NCBI GenBank assembly: GCA_016785225.1
Contig: JAFBJZ010000842.1
Location: 1-64,000, forward strand
Direction: 5' to 3'
Length of the DNA: 64,000 bases
Source: Psettodes erumei
Taxonomy: Eukaryota; Chordata; Actinopteri; Pleuronectiformes; Psettodidae
Shown piece by piece: positions 10,543-20,600 of this stretch; the stretch's first letter is position 1, and each line of letters opens with the position of its first letter. The position numbers and the translations under genes were made by a program. The notes beneath the pieces were generated by a model. It was not told the origin of the DNA. It was given only the letters and a program-made list of their open reading frames with translations, and searched no databases.

Positions 10543-11863
10543 TTAAATATGGACATATCTTTTCAAAGTGACAAGACCCATCCCTCTAATTCTGTAGTCT
10601 GCCAGTGGGTAGTAATCATGTAGTTCTTGTGGCTCAACAAGTTCCACTTCCTTGCTTGCCGATGTTTTGAGATCATAAGCTCTGTAGTGTTCCATATACC
10701 ATCCACTAAGCTTCTTCACAATGAAGATTAGTTTGTCCTGTAGTATCACCATTTGGATGATTTCACTGAACTCTGGCAGTCCTCCCAGTGAGCCGTGGAT
10801 CAAGATCATCCCCCACTTGTAGTTTAGTCCATTATATGCTACACTTTTAGCCAAGCACACATTGTCCATATCTGGAGACTTCTGTCTCAGTGCATTTGAG
10901 ATGTCCTTGTTAAGAACATCAATATGAACAGTGGAAACATCTGTTACTTCCAATGGGGTTTGGTAAAGCTACTTGCATGCAAATGATATGCTTCTGATAC
11001 TGATGTCTCTGTGAAAGGGAAAGAAGCACATTTTTGAAGCATCTGATATTCCTCGCAACTCTTTTGAAAAAGCTATGCTTTGCTTCCAAATGCATAGTCC
11101 ATAGGGCAACTAGTGGCCCAAACTTACAGATCAAGTATGGATAATGCTCCAAGAAATGGTGCTTTGGTTTAAACTCACAGTCCAGGAAAACCTCTTGAAA
11201 TCTAATTCTGTGCTCAGAGATCTTAAAACCAAGATATGCAATGGAGTCCTTAGTATGAACAGGACTGACAACAAGATAAACAATGTCCTTCAGATCTGTT
11301 AAGATCTGCCAAGCAGGTTCCTCACAGGGAACACTGCCCAATTAACAAAGGCAAAAATCTGATTAGACTCCAGTTCTAATGTGCATTTCCCCCAACAGTT
11401 TTTTGGATACAAAACTGAGAGGCACAGGATGAGGTCGATTTGTTCTGTCAGCCCACCTAAAGTTGAAAGATGATATTGCTTCATTCAGTGTACATAATGT
11501 GAAATACTTTTTTTTGATTAAACTGAGACAAAGTGCAAGCTCAAAAGGAACAATTCCTTCAAAAAGATCATGTATAATATCTGGTGGAAACCCAGTGGTA
11601 ACATCAAAATATGAAAGGAGCTTTGACAAAATACACTTTGATTTCACACCATAATAACTGGGCAATTTGTTTGCTTGGATGTCTTTTGTTCTCAAAGTAA
11701 AGACTTCACTTCTGACGTCTTTAGTCTGGAACTCTGATCTTTCTGCAGTGCAAAATCTACACACGTATGTCCCTGAGAAATTTTCAACAAATCCAGCAAT
11801 ACTGTGTGCACCAAGGTTGTCGGCGACCACACACTGAACTGTTCCTTTTACTGTTCTGCCCAA
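10543..11863 (-). pseudogene. CACTA (EnSpm-like) transposase
   Basis: Three minus-strand frames in sequence (11363-11863, 10919-11341, 10543-10953), broken by frameshifts, form one protein. In order it shows VKGTVQCVVADNLGAHSIAG, a CRFC cysteine pair, GFPPDIIHDLFEGIVPFEL, KKKYFTLCTLNEAISSF, DRTNRPHPVPLSF, KPKHHFLEHYP, and GPLVALWTMHLEAKHSFFK. The PKHHFLEHYP/FEAKH region resembles the DUF4218 tail of plant and animal EnSpm transposases, which supports the superfamily call. The same motifs occur in the second copy at 54.2-55.1 kb. A start upstream of 11863 cannot be fixed. Catalytic acidic residues were not identified with certainty. Confidence 0.7.
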
Positions 11864-12892
11864 CTCTTCCGTTCTGGAAACTCTTCACACAGCAAACGCT
11901 CATCACCGCTTCTTCGATAATATCCAACATAAATACAAGGGCAGCCCTGCCACTGAGGCACCGCGCACCATCAACTCCCTCTCCCACAGCCGATTCGTAC
12001 GTGTACTAACGCTGCGCACACCCTCTCTCCTCTCCTCATCGCCCACTTAATGTTAAGTACATTGAAAACAACGCAGGTGGCAGTAAATGTAGCTCCCTGG
12101 AAGCACCACAGTTAAAGCATAATTAACCTTACCTCCCACATCACTCGTGGCTGTGAGGACAATACAAAAAGTGTGACCACATGAAATGTGGGCGCCGACA
12201 GGCATATTGAAGTTGATGAAGTAATCCGAAGAGAACCGCGGGCCCAGCTTGCTGTTGTAATGTGCTAATGCTAATGAATTACTAACACTAAGCCAGCACC
12301 AACACTCTGCATGAATACACAACTTTTAGTTAACGTTACAATATCAAACCAAGAGAGTCCTGCACGCAAACGACTAACCTACCTGTCCAAAGGCAAACTA
12401 CCAACTGGTCTGATATTTAAGAGCTAACGTTAACAGAGCGTTAGTTCGTTTAACAGGACTGAATGATAGCTGGTTTGGTTCAGTTAGTTTACTAAAAATT
12501 TAACAATACAATATGACCATTTTATATCTAACATACTAAATTATTTGTTTTACCTTTGACTTACCTTCAAGACGATGGAGAAATTCAGTATATCGGTATC
12601 CTTGTTACCATTCCCAAGTTGTTGGCACCAAGAAAATGGCGGCTCAAGTGCAGGTAGAAAATTCTGGAGAAGGCGGAGACGTCATGACGTCAGACGCACA
12701 ACACGAAAAACCTAATTGATGCAGGTTCACTCAAATGAGAATAGCACATTAGATGTGTACTGAGGGAACAACATGTAATTCCAAGTTCATGTACTCCACA
12801 AATGACTGCCTTGACTAAAGCAGAATTCTGAATGAAACTCACTCAGAAGTCTATGTTACTTCAACTACTGCTGAAATACACTATTAAGAGTG
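11864..12892. other. CACTA copy 1 5' noncoding end
   Basis: Sequence upstream of the transposase, running to the GAGTG terminus at 12888-12892. It has repeated TAACGTTA phrases (about 12330 and 12425-12440) and an AAAATGGCGGC box (about 12635), reminiscent of a TATA-less promoter with a YY1-type site on the + strand. No supported coding sequence; the open frames here are short and lack motifs. Confidence 0.45.
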
Positions 12893-13715
12893 TATTCATG
12901 GAAACCCTACCGGCTGACACACGCGATCACTACCCGTCCCTCTGTAATGCTTTGCACGAAGAATACTCTCACTACATGGATGAGACCTTTGTCACTCTTG
13001 GTGCTCTTGCCATCATGCAAAAGAAGCACGAACCACCACGCAAGTATTACTGCCGCATAAGGACAGCATACTTCCAAGGGCGTAACGCACCAGGTCTGGA
13101 GGAGGAACGGTCCTTCCATTCCTTTTTCTCCACAACCTACATGAAAGTGTGTGATTCGATGTTACCATGTATTGCAGGGTTGGTCATCCCTCCACGCAAG
13201 AGATAAGTAGGTATGCGCAAATGGTGTGGGAGACACACATTTGTCCGAGCCGGAGCCACGAAAGTGATTCCAGGGTGCTTAGCATCCAGGCACCAGAGGA
13301 ACCCTACCTAAAGCTGCAGGGTAATGAAATGCCTCGTGCCAAGGGCAACATCAGAGTGGGCCCTCAAGCCCGCCAACCACCAAGTGGTCAACAGTATCAG
13401 TGGGGTGGGAATCAACGAAACCACCCCCAAGAGTCTTTCAAACTGAAATGGGGGAATGTCTTCCCACCTAGGAATAGAGTCCAGTTTGAGGTGAGGCCCA
13501 GACAGGGCAGCCATGAGAATAGGGGTAGAGGGAAGCTTTCAGACTCCCCCATGGGGGAAAGTCTCAAAGCCAAAGTAGAGGGCTGGGTCAGAAAGTCCCT
13601 GTCAGAAGCCGTGAGGGACCTGGGAAAGCCCAGGCACCTGTCAGTGCCATCAGGCTCCCCAAAGGAACCACACACCAGCCCCCTGTCAGCATGATTAGAC
13701 GATGCCTCTTCTCCG
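12893..13715 (+). pseudogene. gag: ERV-1 gag, 3' part
   Basis: Continues the split gag in phase with the piece ending at 2578. It has a capsid-like helical region (LPADTRDHYPSLCNALHEEY, AIMQKKHEPPRKYYCRIRTA, GRNAPGLEEERSFHS) and, after a frame change around 13150, a basic glycine/glutamine-rich tail (13167-13694) of nucleocapsid character with QARQPPSGQQY and SHENRGRGKLSD. No CCHC zinc knuckle is visible. Upstream frame 12832-12892 belongs to the transposon end, so the ATG at 12832 is not a gag start. Confidence 0.7.
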
Positions 13716-13983
13716 CCCATGAGCAAAGTGTACTTTGTGGGGTGGGGAAGAGGGCACAGAGGGGGAGACACACGTCTCCCAAACTTTCCTTCCGATTCAT
13801 CACCTCCCCCACTCTTGACATTCAGTTTCACACAAGACAGTTCACCACTCACCAGACGGGCCTGGGTTAACCATCGCTTTCCAGGGGATGCCTCTGGTGC
13901 ACCCCATCCACATCTGTCTTATTGACCCAGAGCCATCGGTCAGGATCTGCTAGACCAATTGACGCCACTTATCGATTGTCACC
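13716..13983 (+). other. ERV-1 gag-pol remnant, pol mostly deleted
   Basis: A stretch without a sustained frame between the gag tail and the integrase tail. Most of pol (protease, reverse transcriptase, RNase H, integrase core; normally more than 2.5 kb) is absent. A small deletion-scarred protease or linker remnant is possible but no DTG/DSG motif was found. Confidence 0.5.
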
Positions 13984-14210
13984 GTGGACACATATGGGCC
14001 CAGGTATCCACACCAAAAGCCTACTACGACGGGGAAGGTATTCCACAGGGAGTACCAATTAGGTGACAAAGCCCTGTACTTCAGGTTCACAAAGCCAGTG
14101 AAGCCGGTGAAATCCCTACCAAGTTGGTCAGGCCCTTTTGAGGTCATGGGTAAACTATCGCATTCAAACTTCATAACCGAGCCAAACCCCAACATACAAA
14201 TGGGTTCACG
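13984..14210 (+). pseudogene. pol: ERV-1 integrase C-terminal tail
   Basis: A frame with FHREYQLGDKALYFRF, a KPVKPVKSLPSW linker and GPFEVMGKLSHSNF, which corresponds to the small SH3-like DNA-binding domain at the end of retroelement integrases (GDKVxx ... GPFxV pattern). The frame runs on to 14373, but the part after about 14210 is no longer integrase-like. It is the only piece of pol left and immediately precedes the env-like frame, as in retroviruses. Confidence 0.65.
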
Positions 14211-14429
14211 GCAAACAGATCAAACTCTCCCAAACACGTTTCCTCACCGAAAGTGGGGAGCAGTCTTCAAACGAAGCAGCTCCCACCCAGGAGGAAGAAT
14301 AAGTGTTACCCATAGCGCTACTAACAGCTGCATGCCCTACTCACCCCCGGCATGCACTAAACCCACTCAATAGATAATCAGGCATAGGTAAATAACCAGA
14401 AGTCTTTCGATCATTGGTGTCCCCCTAGG

Positions 14430-15115
14430 ATGAGACTGACTTGGATTTTTGGTGCGTTCCTCAGCCTACATGTTACCCCGGCTATGGAGGTGGTCGAACC
14501 TGGACCACCAACCGGCACCGCTTTGCAGGATGTCCCTGGACTTTTAGTTACCCGGTGCCGCCTCTACACCCAGAGAATCTATGTGCGTTTAGATCCCTGG
14601 GATGTTTATCGTAAGCACATTCACCTTCCTCCACGATTGACTGAGAGCAGACTAAGTGGAGTCCAAACTCATGACACAGTTTAACGCACCAAGCAGACAA
14701 TCACCCACACCCTGGAACAGCTGTAGAAGTTCTTGGTCACGGAAGAAACAAAGCACAAAGAAACGTCAAACGGTTTCTGGGTGCACTGCTTGCCGCAGTG
14801 TCAGCTGTGGGGTCATTGTTCTTGATTGGTATGTCAGCCGCTAACTCTGTTAGCATTTCAGCGCTCAGAAGAATATAGGTGAACTTGGTGAGGAACTGCC
14901 AGAAATCCAACAGAGACTCATTCTCCAACAGGAACAACTACTGAGTTTGGGTAAAACACTTCAAGGTACCATAGTAACGGTGAACTTGCACTTCCGCTCT
15001 CCTGAACAACACCCTGCATGCTTTGAGCACACTGTCTGAAGTGGTCAGGGAAGATATAATTGCATGTGAGAATATGTACCGTATTGTGCCTTCGGCAGTC
15101 ACATTTTGGGCACAG
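14430..15115 (+). pseudogene. env: ERV-1 env-like gene, broken
   Basis: An ATG at 14430 opens a frame with a hydrophobic signal peptide (residues about 2-18) followed by a mature-like start and the cysteine-containing phrase VPGLLVTRCRLYTQRIYVRL. After frame changes, a second segment (about 14755-14880) has a basic, furin-like run followed directly by an alanine/glycine-rich hydrophobic stretch, the layout of a surface/transmembrane cleavage site with fusion peptide. Further on, about 15015-15115 has TLSEVVREDIIACENMYRIV and a VPSAVTFWAQ-type stretch. Stops and at least three frame changes separate these pieces, so no complete glycoprotein is encoded. Membrane anchor and tail are absent. Confidence 0.6.
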
Positions 15116-15124
15116 TCCATCGAC

Positions 15125-15785
15125 TCCCCGCTCCCAGAAAATCCCCAGTCCGCCGAGGAGCCCCGGTCGCCATGGCCCAGTCGGGCTTCCTTTGTTGCAG
15201 CCCCGGTGTGTGAGAGACTGTTCTGGTAGTCATCTGCGGGAGTACTCGTCCGCCCGGAGTTGAGTGCGGTGTGGGACGTTCGATGTGGTCCGTGCGTTCA
15301 GTTCCGATGCGCCGTCACGTCGGGTCGGACTCGCGGTTCGCTCCTGTCGCAGGCTCAGTCTCTGTGGTACTCACCACTAGCATGGCATCGCTGCTGTGGA
15401 CCGGTCTCTGGACGGTCGATGTAAGAATAGTACACACACCTGACACTCATCAGCAATCACTCTGCTTCCCTACAAAAGCCCAGCTCTCCATTCACTCTGT
15501 GCCAGATGATTGCCCTGCAACATCCCGCGTTCTTTGTCTTCGACCACGACTATGTTCCTGACCACGATTCTGACCACGGCTACGTCTTAGACCACGACTA
15601 CGTCTATGCCCACGTCCCTGAAGAGTTGACACCAGAACACCACGCCAGCAACACCACGTGTGCGACTCTTCAGGAATTCCCTTGCGCTGTTTTCGTCGCT
15701 GGTACCCAATACAAACTCGAACTGTGTGCCTCTGGTCTCCTGCACTTCTTGGTCCAAAAGCACCGCTGTGTCAGTACGCAAATGT
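15125..15785 (+). repeat. Gypsy-type LTR-like block
   Basis: A GC-richer, CpG-containing block unlike the surrounding DNA. It has the layout of a fish Ty3/Gypsy LTR: a CACCTGACACTCATCAGC phrase (about 15437), a CTACAAAAGCCCAGCTCTCC TATA-like start region (about 15470), and an end reading TGGTCCAAAAGCACCGCTG followed by TGTCAGTACG (about 15750-15778). Within it lies a short tandem array based on GACCACGACTA (15539-15613). No internal Gypsy genes adjoin, so it could be a solo LTR. Boundaries are approximate and the call is by general resemblance only. Confidence 0.45.
15537..15626 (+). repeat. GACCACGAY short tandem array
   Basis: Four to five imperfect copies of a 15- to 18-base unit beginning GACCACGACTATGT or GACCACGATTCT. 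In the + frame it would read as repeats of the type DHDYV-PDHDS-DHGYVL. There is no evidence that it is translated, as it lies in the LTR-like block. Confidence 0.7.
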
Positions 15786-15809
15786 TAAGGATGTGTATCT
15801 GGTCGTCTG

Positions 15810-17049
15810 ATTAGTAACATCAGAGCCCCCCAGGGAACTGTGCTGTCTCCATTCCTGTTCACCACATACACGTCACACGTCACGTTAAGTATTGCACTTG
15901 GTTTCTGTCATCTGCAGAAATTCTCTGATGACACAGCCATTGTGGGGTGTGAGGAGGGTGGGAGGGAGACTGAGTACAGGGACATGGTCGACCGCTTTGT
16001 GAAGTGGTGTGGGGAGAACCACCTGCAGCTCAACGTGGCGAAGACAAGGGAGATGGTGGACTTCAGGAGGAACAAGCCCCTGCCCTCTCCTGTCAGCATC
16101 AGTGGGACAGATGTGGATCTTGTAGACTCGTACAAGTACCTGGGTGTTACACTCAATAATAAACTGGATTGGACCACCAACACAGAGGCCATCTAAAAGA
16201 ATGGCCTGAGCCGGCTTTACTTCCTGAGGAGGCTCAGGTCCTTTCATGTCTGCAACAAGATGCTGCAGATGTTTTATCAGTCTGTTGTGGTGAGCACCAT
16301 CTTCTCTGCAGCGGTGTCCTGGGGTGCGGGCATCAAGGCAAAGGACTCCAACAAACTGATCAGGAAGGCAGGGTCTGTTGTTGGCTCCAAACTTGTCCCC
16401 TGGAGGAGGTGGTGGAGGACAGGATGCTAGCAAAACTGCTGGCAATCATGGACAATCCCTCTCACCCCCTCTACAAAACACAAGACAAGTTAAAGAGCAG
16501 CTTCAGCAACAGACTCATTCAAATCCACTGCTCTAAGGAACGAGACAGGAAATCGTTCCTACCATGTGCAATAAAACTATATAACTCATCAACGTCTGTC
16601 AAAACCACAATCACACACGTACTAAACCTACCACCGTTTGCACCGAATCCTTCACTGCCTTGCCATATACTGTTGATACTACTGTTACTATTACTATATA
16701 TATTATACATTATCCTTTTATATATTATATTATTATTATACTATTGATACTATTGTTACTATTACTGTATATCAGTTATTATTACTTTATTACTAAAAAT
16801 TAACATAACCTTTTTACCATCTGTATTATTAACATCATCTTGCTGCTGCACTTTATTTACCTATTTATCCTGTGTTTTCTCAAGTGCCCTTGTCCCATTC
16901 CGTATTTCTATTTTTACTTAGAGACCATTTTTATTCTATTTTTTTCTAACTCAGTGTTTTATGTCATTGTATTTATGTTGTATTTTAATGTACCAGATTG
17001 CTGCTATGACTACATAATTTCCCTTCAGGGATGAATAAAGTAATCTATC
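15810..17049 (+). mobile_element. 5'-truncated Rex1-like LINE
   Basis: Begins abruptly at RT motif B (RAPQGTVLSPFLFTTY, about 15816-15867), followed by motif C in altered form (FSDDTAIVGC instead of F/YADD, about 15921), the thumb motifs NHLQLNVAKTREMV, YKYLGVTLNNKLDWTTNT and, in the next frame, NGLSRLYFLRRLRSF (about 16200-16240), and a C-terminal tail to about 16600. A stop at 16194 and a frameshift near 16400 disable it. The 3' end reads TTTCCCTTCAGGGATGAATAAAGTAATCTATCTAT (ending about 17051), the tail typical of Rex1-type fish LINEs. Confidence 0.8.
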
Positions 17050-17053
17050 TATA

Positions 17054-17602
17054 TTCCAGGGCAAGGATTGTTAGTGACGTAGACCCACTCGTGGGCTGAG
17101 TCAGCCATCTTGCCCCTCCGTTCCTTCTCCTCCTCACACACCCTCTCTCTCCTCTTCTCCCTGTCCCTCATTTACATACACATAGAGACACACACAAACA
17201 CACACACACTTGCATGCATGTGAACTGTTCTCGTATTGTATAGTATAGTAATAGTAGTGATAATAAATGAAGTTGATTGTTTGAATGTTGTTAAGAAATT
17301 AACATATTTGGAATTAAACTTTATCGTGCTGAAAATTAAGTGTCAAGCTGGGTGTGAGAGCCTGTGCTCGAAGTTATGCCTTCATAGCAAGTGAGACTAC
17401 ATTTGGTTAAGGTTCCCTGTTCACAGGGTGGTGCCCCAAAATATTATTATTAGTAGTAGTAGTAGTAGTATTACTAATTATTATTACTACTAATAATAAT
17501 AATTTTGACGAATAATAAATTGATTCCTTATAATAATTTATGATTTATTAATAGTCATCAATTATCAAATTTTAACCAAATTCCGTTTACCAAGTCCGAA
17601 CA
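17054..17602 (+). repeat. ERV-1 3' LTR
   Basis: Its 3' 390 bases match the 5' LTR at 626-992. It ends CA at 17601-17602, and the next base starts unrelated sequence. It extends about 160 bases further 5' than the other copy, starting with ATTCCAGGGCAAGGA, a phrase repeated at 63974 near the window end, so that part may be either LTR start or the internal region just before it. An AATAAA-containing AT-rich stretch lies at about 17512. The copy has an added trinucleotide array (17441-17502). Confidence 0.7.
17441..17502. repeat. ATT/AGT trinucleotide array forming an inverted repeat
   Basis: TATTATTATTAGTAGTAGTAGTAGTAGTATTACTAATTATTATTACTACTAATAATAAT-type sequence. The TTAGTAGTA half and the TACTACTAA half are complementary, so the array could fold as a hairpin. 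It is missing from the 5' LTR copy, so it arose after integration or by slippage. Confidence 0.75.
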
Positions 17603-20600
17603 AGTGGGTCTGAAGTCACTGTGAACCTTTTTCCCATTTATTTTCCCTCAACTTTACTACATGCTGTGTGTCTTAACGGAACCCATAAAAAAAAGTTAAT
17701 AATGTTGTCACTTTAATCATGTAGATACTATGCCGCAAAAATAGATATTTTGGTCAAAAACAAACACACTGTCTATGAAGATTTTACTGATATGTTAAGC
17801 ATCAGCATATGTGTGACTTGCCAAAAACATAATTAACAACATATCGTCGTTACCTTTATAGAAAAACATAATCCAGAAGAATCACTATTACAGTTCATAC
17901 AAAATATATCTGAAGGTTCACCTGCTGCTGCTAGTGGAGGCACCAGAAATGAGTGGAGCAACATCAGCTGTACAACCTGACTGTCTATGTTTCACTTCAC
18001 TCATCCTCAGGACCCTCACAAGCAGCTGGTAAAAAGACCATCACAGAAAGGTTCTACATGCAAAGATATGCAGCAGGTAATTATAGTGGATTTTTGGGAT
18101 AATGTCAGAGTTAAGGTTTGGATCTAACCTTCCATTGAGAGATGTTGTAAGGTTGGGTCGGGCTACATGTTTGTTAGTTTGTTCAACCATCTTTTAAATA
18201 AAAGAGAAAAAAGTCATATCCCAAGTACGTTGGGTGGCAGAGCTTCAGGGGATGCAGGATGAGAAAGGATTGAAATGACTCAGCAGAGGAAAAGGGGATG
18301 AGATGTTTGACTATGGAACCTCTTAAAAGTAGAGGTTTCAATCCTGCCCCTGAGGCCTTCAGAGCTCTGCTGTAGAGGACTTCAGTAATGGGTTTGATGA
18401 CCTTTACTTGCCACATCGTGTGAGGGGATCAGAGGGTTAAAAATGACAATAACTTGCCCCTGAAAAGGTCAAATAACTATATATAATAAATGATGATTGG
18501 AAATACTCATAATAAAGTAGATTACTTGCTTCCATAAATAAGTAGTTTATCAGAACCTCAATTTGAAGGCACAACAGGTCAGCAAAGGCTTATTTCCATT
18601 CAGTTCACTTAATGGGGGGCTGATTTACACCTGCGACTCCAGGTTAAAATAACTGTTTAATCGTTGAATGCAAGATATGTAAAATTACTTAGTCCAGATC
18701 ATGAAATAACTGAACTCTGCAGGACAATATGTAACCCATGTATGTTGCCCTTTACAACCCTACTTTACGGGGCTTGTAAAATCTGGATTTGTGTCAGTGT
18801 TGTCAATGTCCTTCTTGATAATCAGTTATTTGTCAATCGATCAAACAGCCTTATGGCTCAGAGGGAGTGATGAGAAACTTTCCCTGCCCAGACAGAATGT
18901 ATTTTGTATTATTTTGTGAATGAATTAAATAGCTTTTATAACCAAGGCGGTCAGAAAAAAAGTACAGTTTGCACAGGAACAAATAAAAGTGGGAAAAGGA
19001 GAAAAGTATGATCTAAGCAAAAAGAAGCAAAATAAGGATGTCTGAGCCATAGTGAAATTGATTCCTCCATTTTGTAACTTTTCTGCTTCTGTTGTGTTTT
19101 CTTTTAATGCATATAACTACAGTATACTGTCGTGCATTAAGACTTTTACAACCGAGCACCACAGAAATCCCATAGGAGAGGGGGGCACTAATGACAGCAG
19201 AAGGCAACAGGAGAAGAAGCAGAGGAGAAAAGTGAGAAAACAGGGAGTGAGCTCTACATCTTCACAAGTTCATGTAATATTAACCAGCAATTAAAAGAGC
19301 TGAGCTGACTCAAGGCAAATAAGACAGAGAAGGAGAAGCCTATGTAGACTTAGCAGTGCATATTTCATTTCGAACAGCTCACCCTATTAAAGCCATGTCC
19401 AAAAGTTTAGCAAAGCAAGGTTGGCCTTACCTTACCTCCTCTTCTAATTACAGGAACTGAGACAAAATTAGAGGAAAGTGTCACAAGAAATGTTTCACAG
19501 TTTAAACCAGCTCTGTAAATGCAGAGCAGCTGTAGAAATCAGTGAATAACCAGCTTGAGTTATGAAATCGCATTCCAGATCAAAATTCTTGCTTTAACAG
19601 TATTAACACAACCATGCAAGCAGTTCTGAAGTTGTACCTACACACAGCAGTGCTTTGAGCTAAATACTACTATGAGTATGCTAATGTGCTCACAGTCACA
19701 AGGCTAACATACAAATATTTATCAGTGACAAAACATACCACATCTTAGTTTAGCGTATTGCTCAGGACAATGGGAATGTCATTAGTTTTGTAGGGATTAC
19801 AATTCATCCTGAGGAGGATGACAACATCCATGGTGCTACTAGAGGAAACAGATCATCAAAGTCATTGGGGTGCTACTGTATATCCTCTGAGAACCATAAT
19901 TGTCTATACACAATCCTGTGTCAATTCATTGAGTAATTACTGGGAAATTTCCAGCCGAACCAAATCAACAAACCATCCAACATTCCGTCTCCTAGAGTAG
20001 AAGCAACAGTGGCAGAGGTGAGGTGAAATTGTCATGGTTTCTTCACCTCCACTGACTCTTTACTGTACAAGTTTTTTTTTCTATTAGTTGTCATACAACT
20101 ACCTGTATAGCTGCACCAATCTCATCTACATTGAGACAAACATTCTTAATCCTACCTGCAAAACTCTGATTACCTTAGTTATTCGATGCAAATGATTCCT
20201 GCGTCACACGTATATTTGTATTACTGAGAAACAATTTGAGATCTGTGAAGTAATTCCGAGGTCTGTAACCAGGCAAATTTCAGTCTGGACTGCTGCCACT
20301 ATTAAGTTTGAATGCTAAAATACAAAGATAGATAAAGAGATAGCTGAATTGAGCTATCATCAGGATCAGCTCAGGTTTATAAAAGGGTGAAAACAAATAA
20401 AAACTAATAGCATACTTTTGCATTAAAAAACAAAATCAATACAAACAAAAAAAAACCACACATTTCTCTGAGAGTACACCCAGCCCTCCCCACACATACA
20501 TTCACACACCCAACACACACTTAGTCCAGGTCTTATTAGCTCTCTGCCCTGGCCATAAGAACAATAACCTCTTAACTTTTAAAGGAATGATCAGCATCAG

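Larger units (their letters stand above)
2579..12892 (-). mobile_element. CACTA (EnSpm/CMC) DNA transposon, copy 1
   Basis: The left end reads CACTGAAAAAAG from 2579 and the right end closes with GAGTG at 12888-12892, so both termini start CACT when read inward. TA is present on both outer sides (2577-2578 and 12893-12894), consistent with a 2-bp target duplication. The host gag reading frame is in phase across the junction, which fixes both ends independently of the inverted repeats. Inside, on the minus strand, are a transposase (10543-11863) and downstream of it a SAMD3-like second gene (3657-6979). Two LINEs interrupt it. I infer the EnSpm/CMC superfamily from the CACT ends and from transposase motifs resembling DUF4218-type proteins; the close relatives Chapaev and Mirage are not excluded. 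Confidence 0.75.
626..17602 (+). mobile_element. ERV-1: retrovirus-like LTR element, multiply interrupted
   Basis: The two ends carry a related sequence of several hundred bases (626-992 and 17213-17602), and the parts between run in retroviral order on the + strand: primer-site-like leader, gag, integrase C-terminal tail, then an env-like frame with a signal peptide and a later fusion-peptide-like segment. Protease, reverse transcriptase, RNase H and the integrase core are missing between about 13720 and 13990. Gag is split by a CACTA transposon (2579-12892), and a Gypsy LTR-like block plus a Rex1-like LINE lie between env and the 3' LTR. I infer one old provirus-like insertion; whether it is a true retrovirus or a Gypsy element with an env gene is unresolved. 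Confidence 0.75.
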
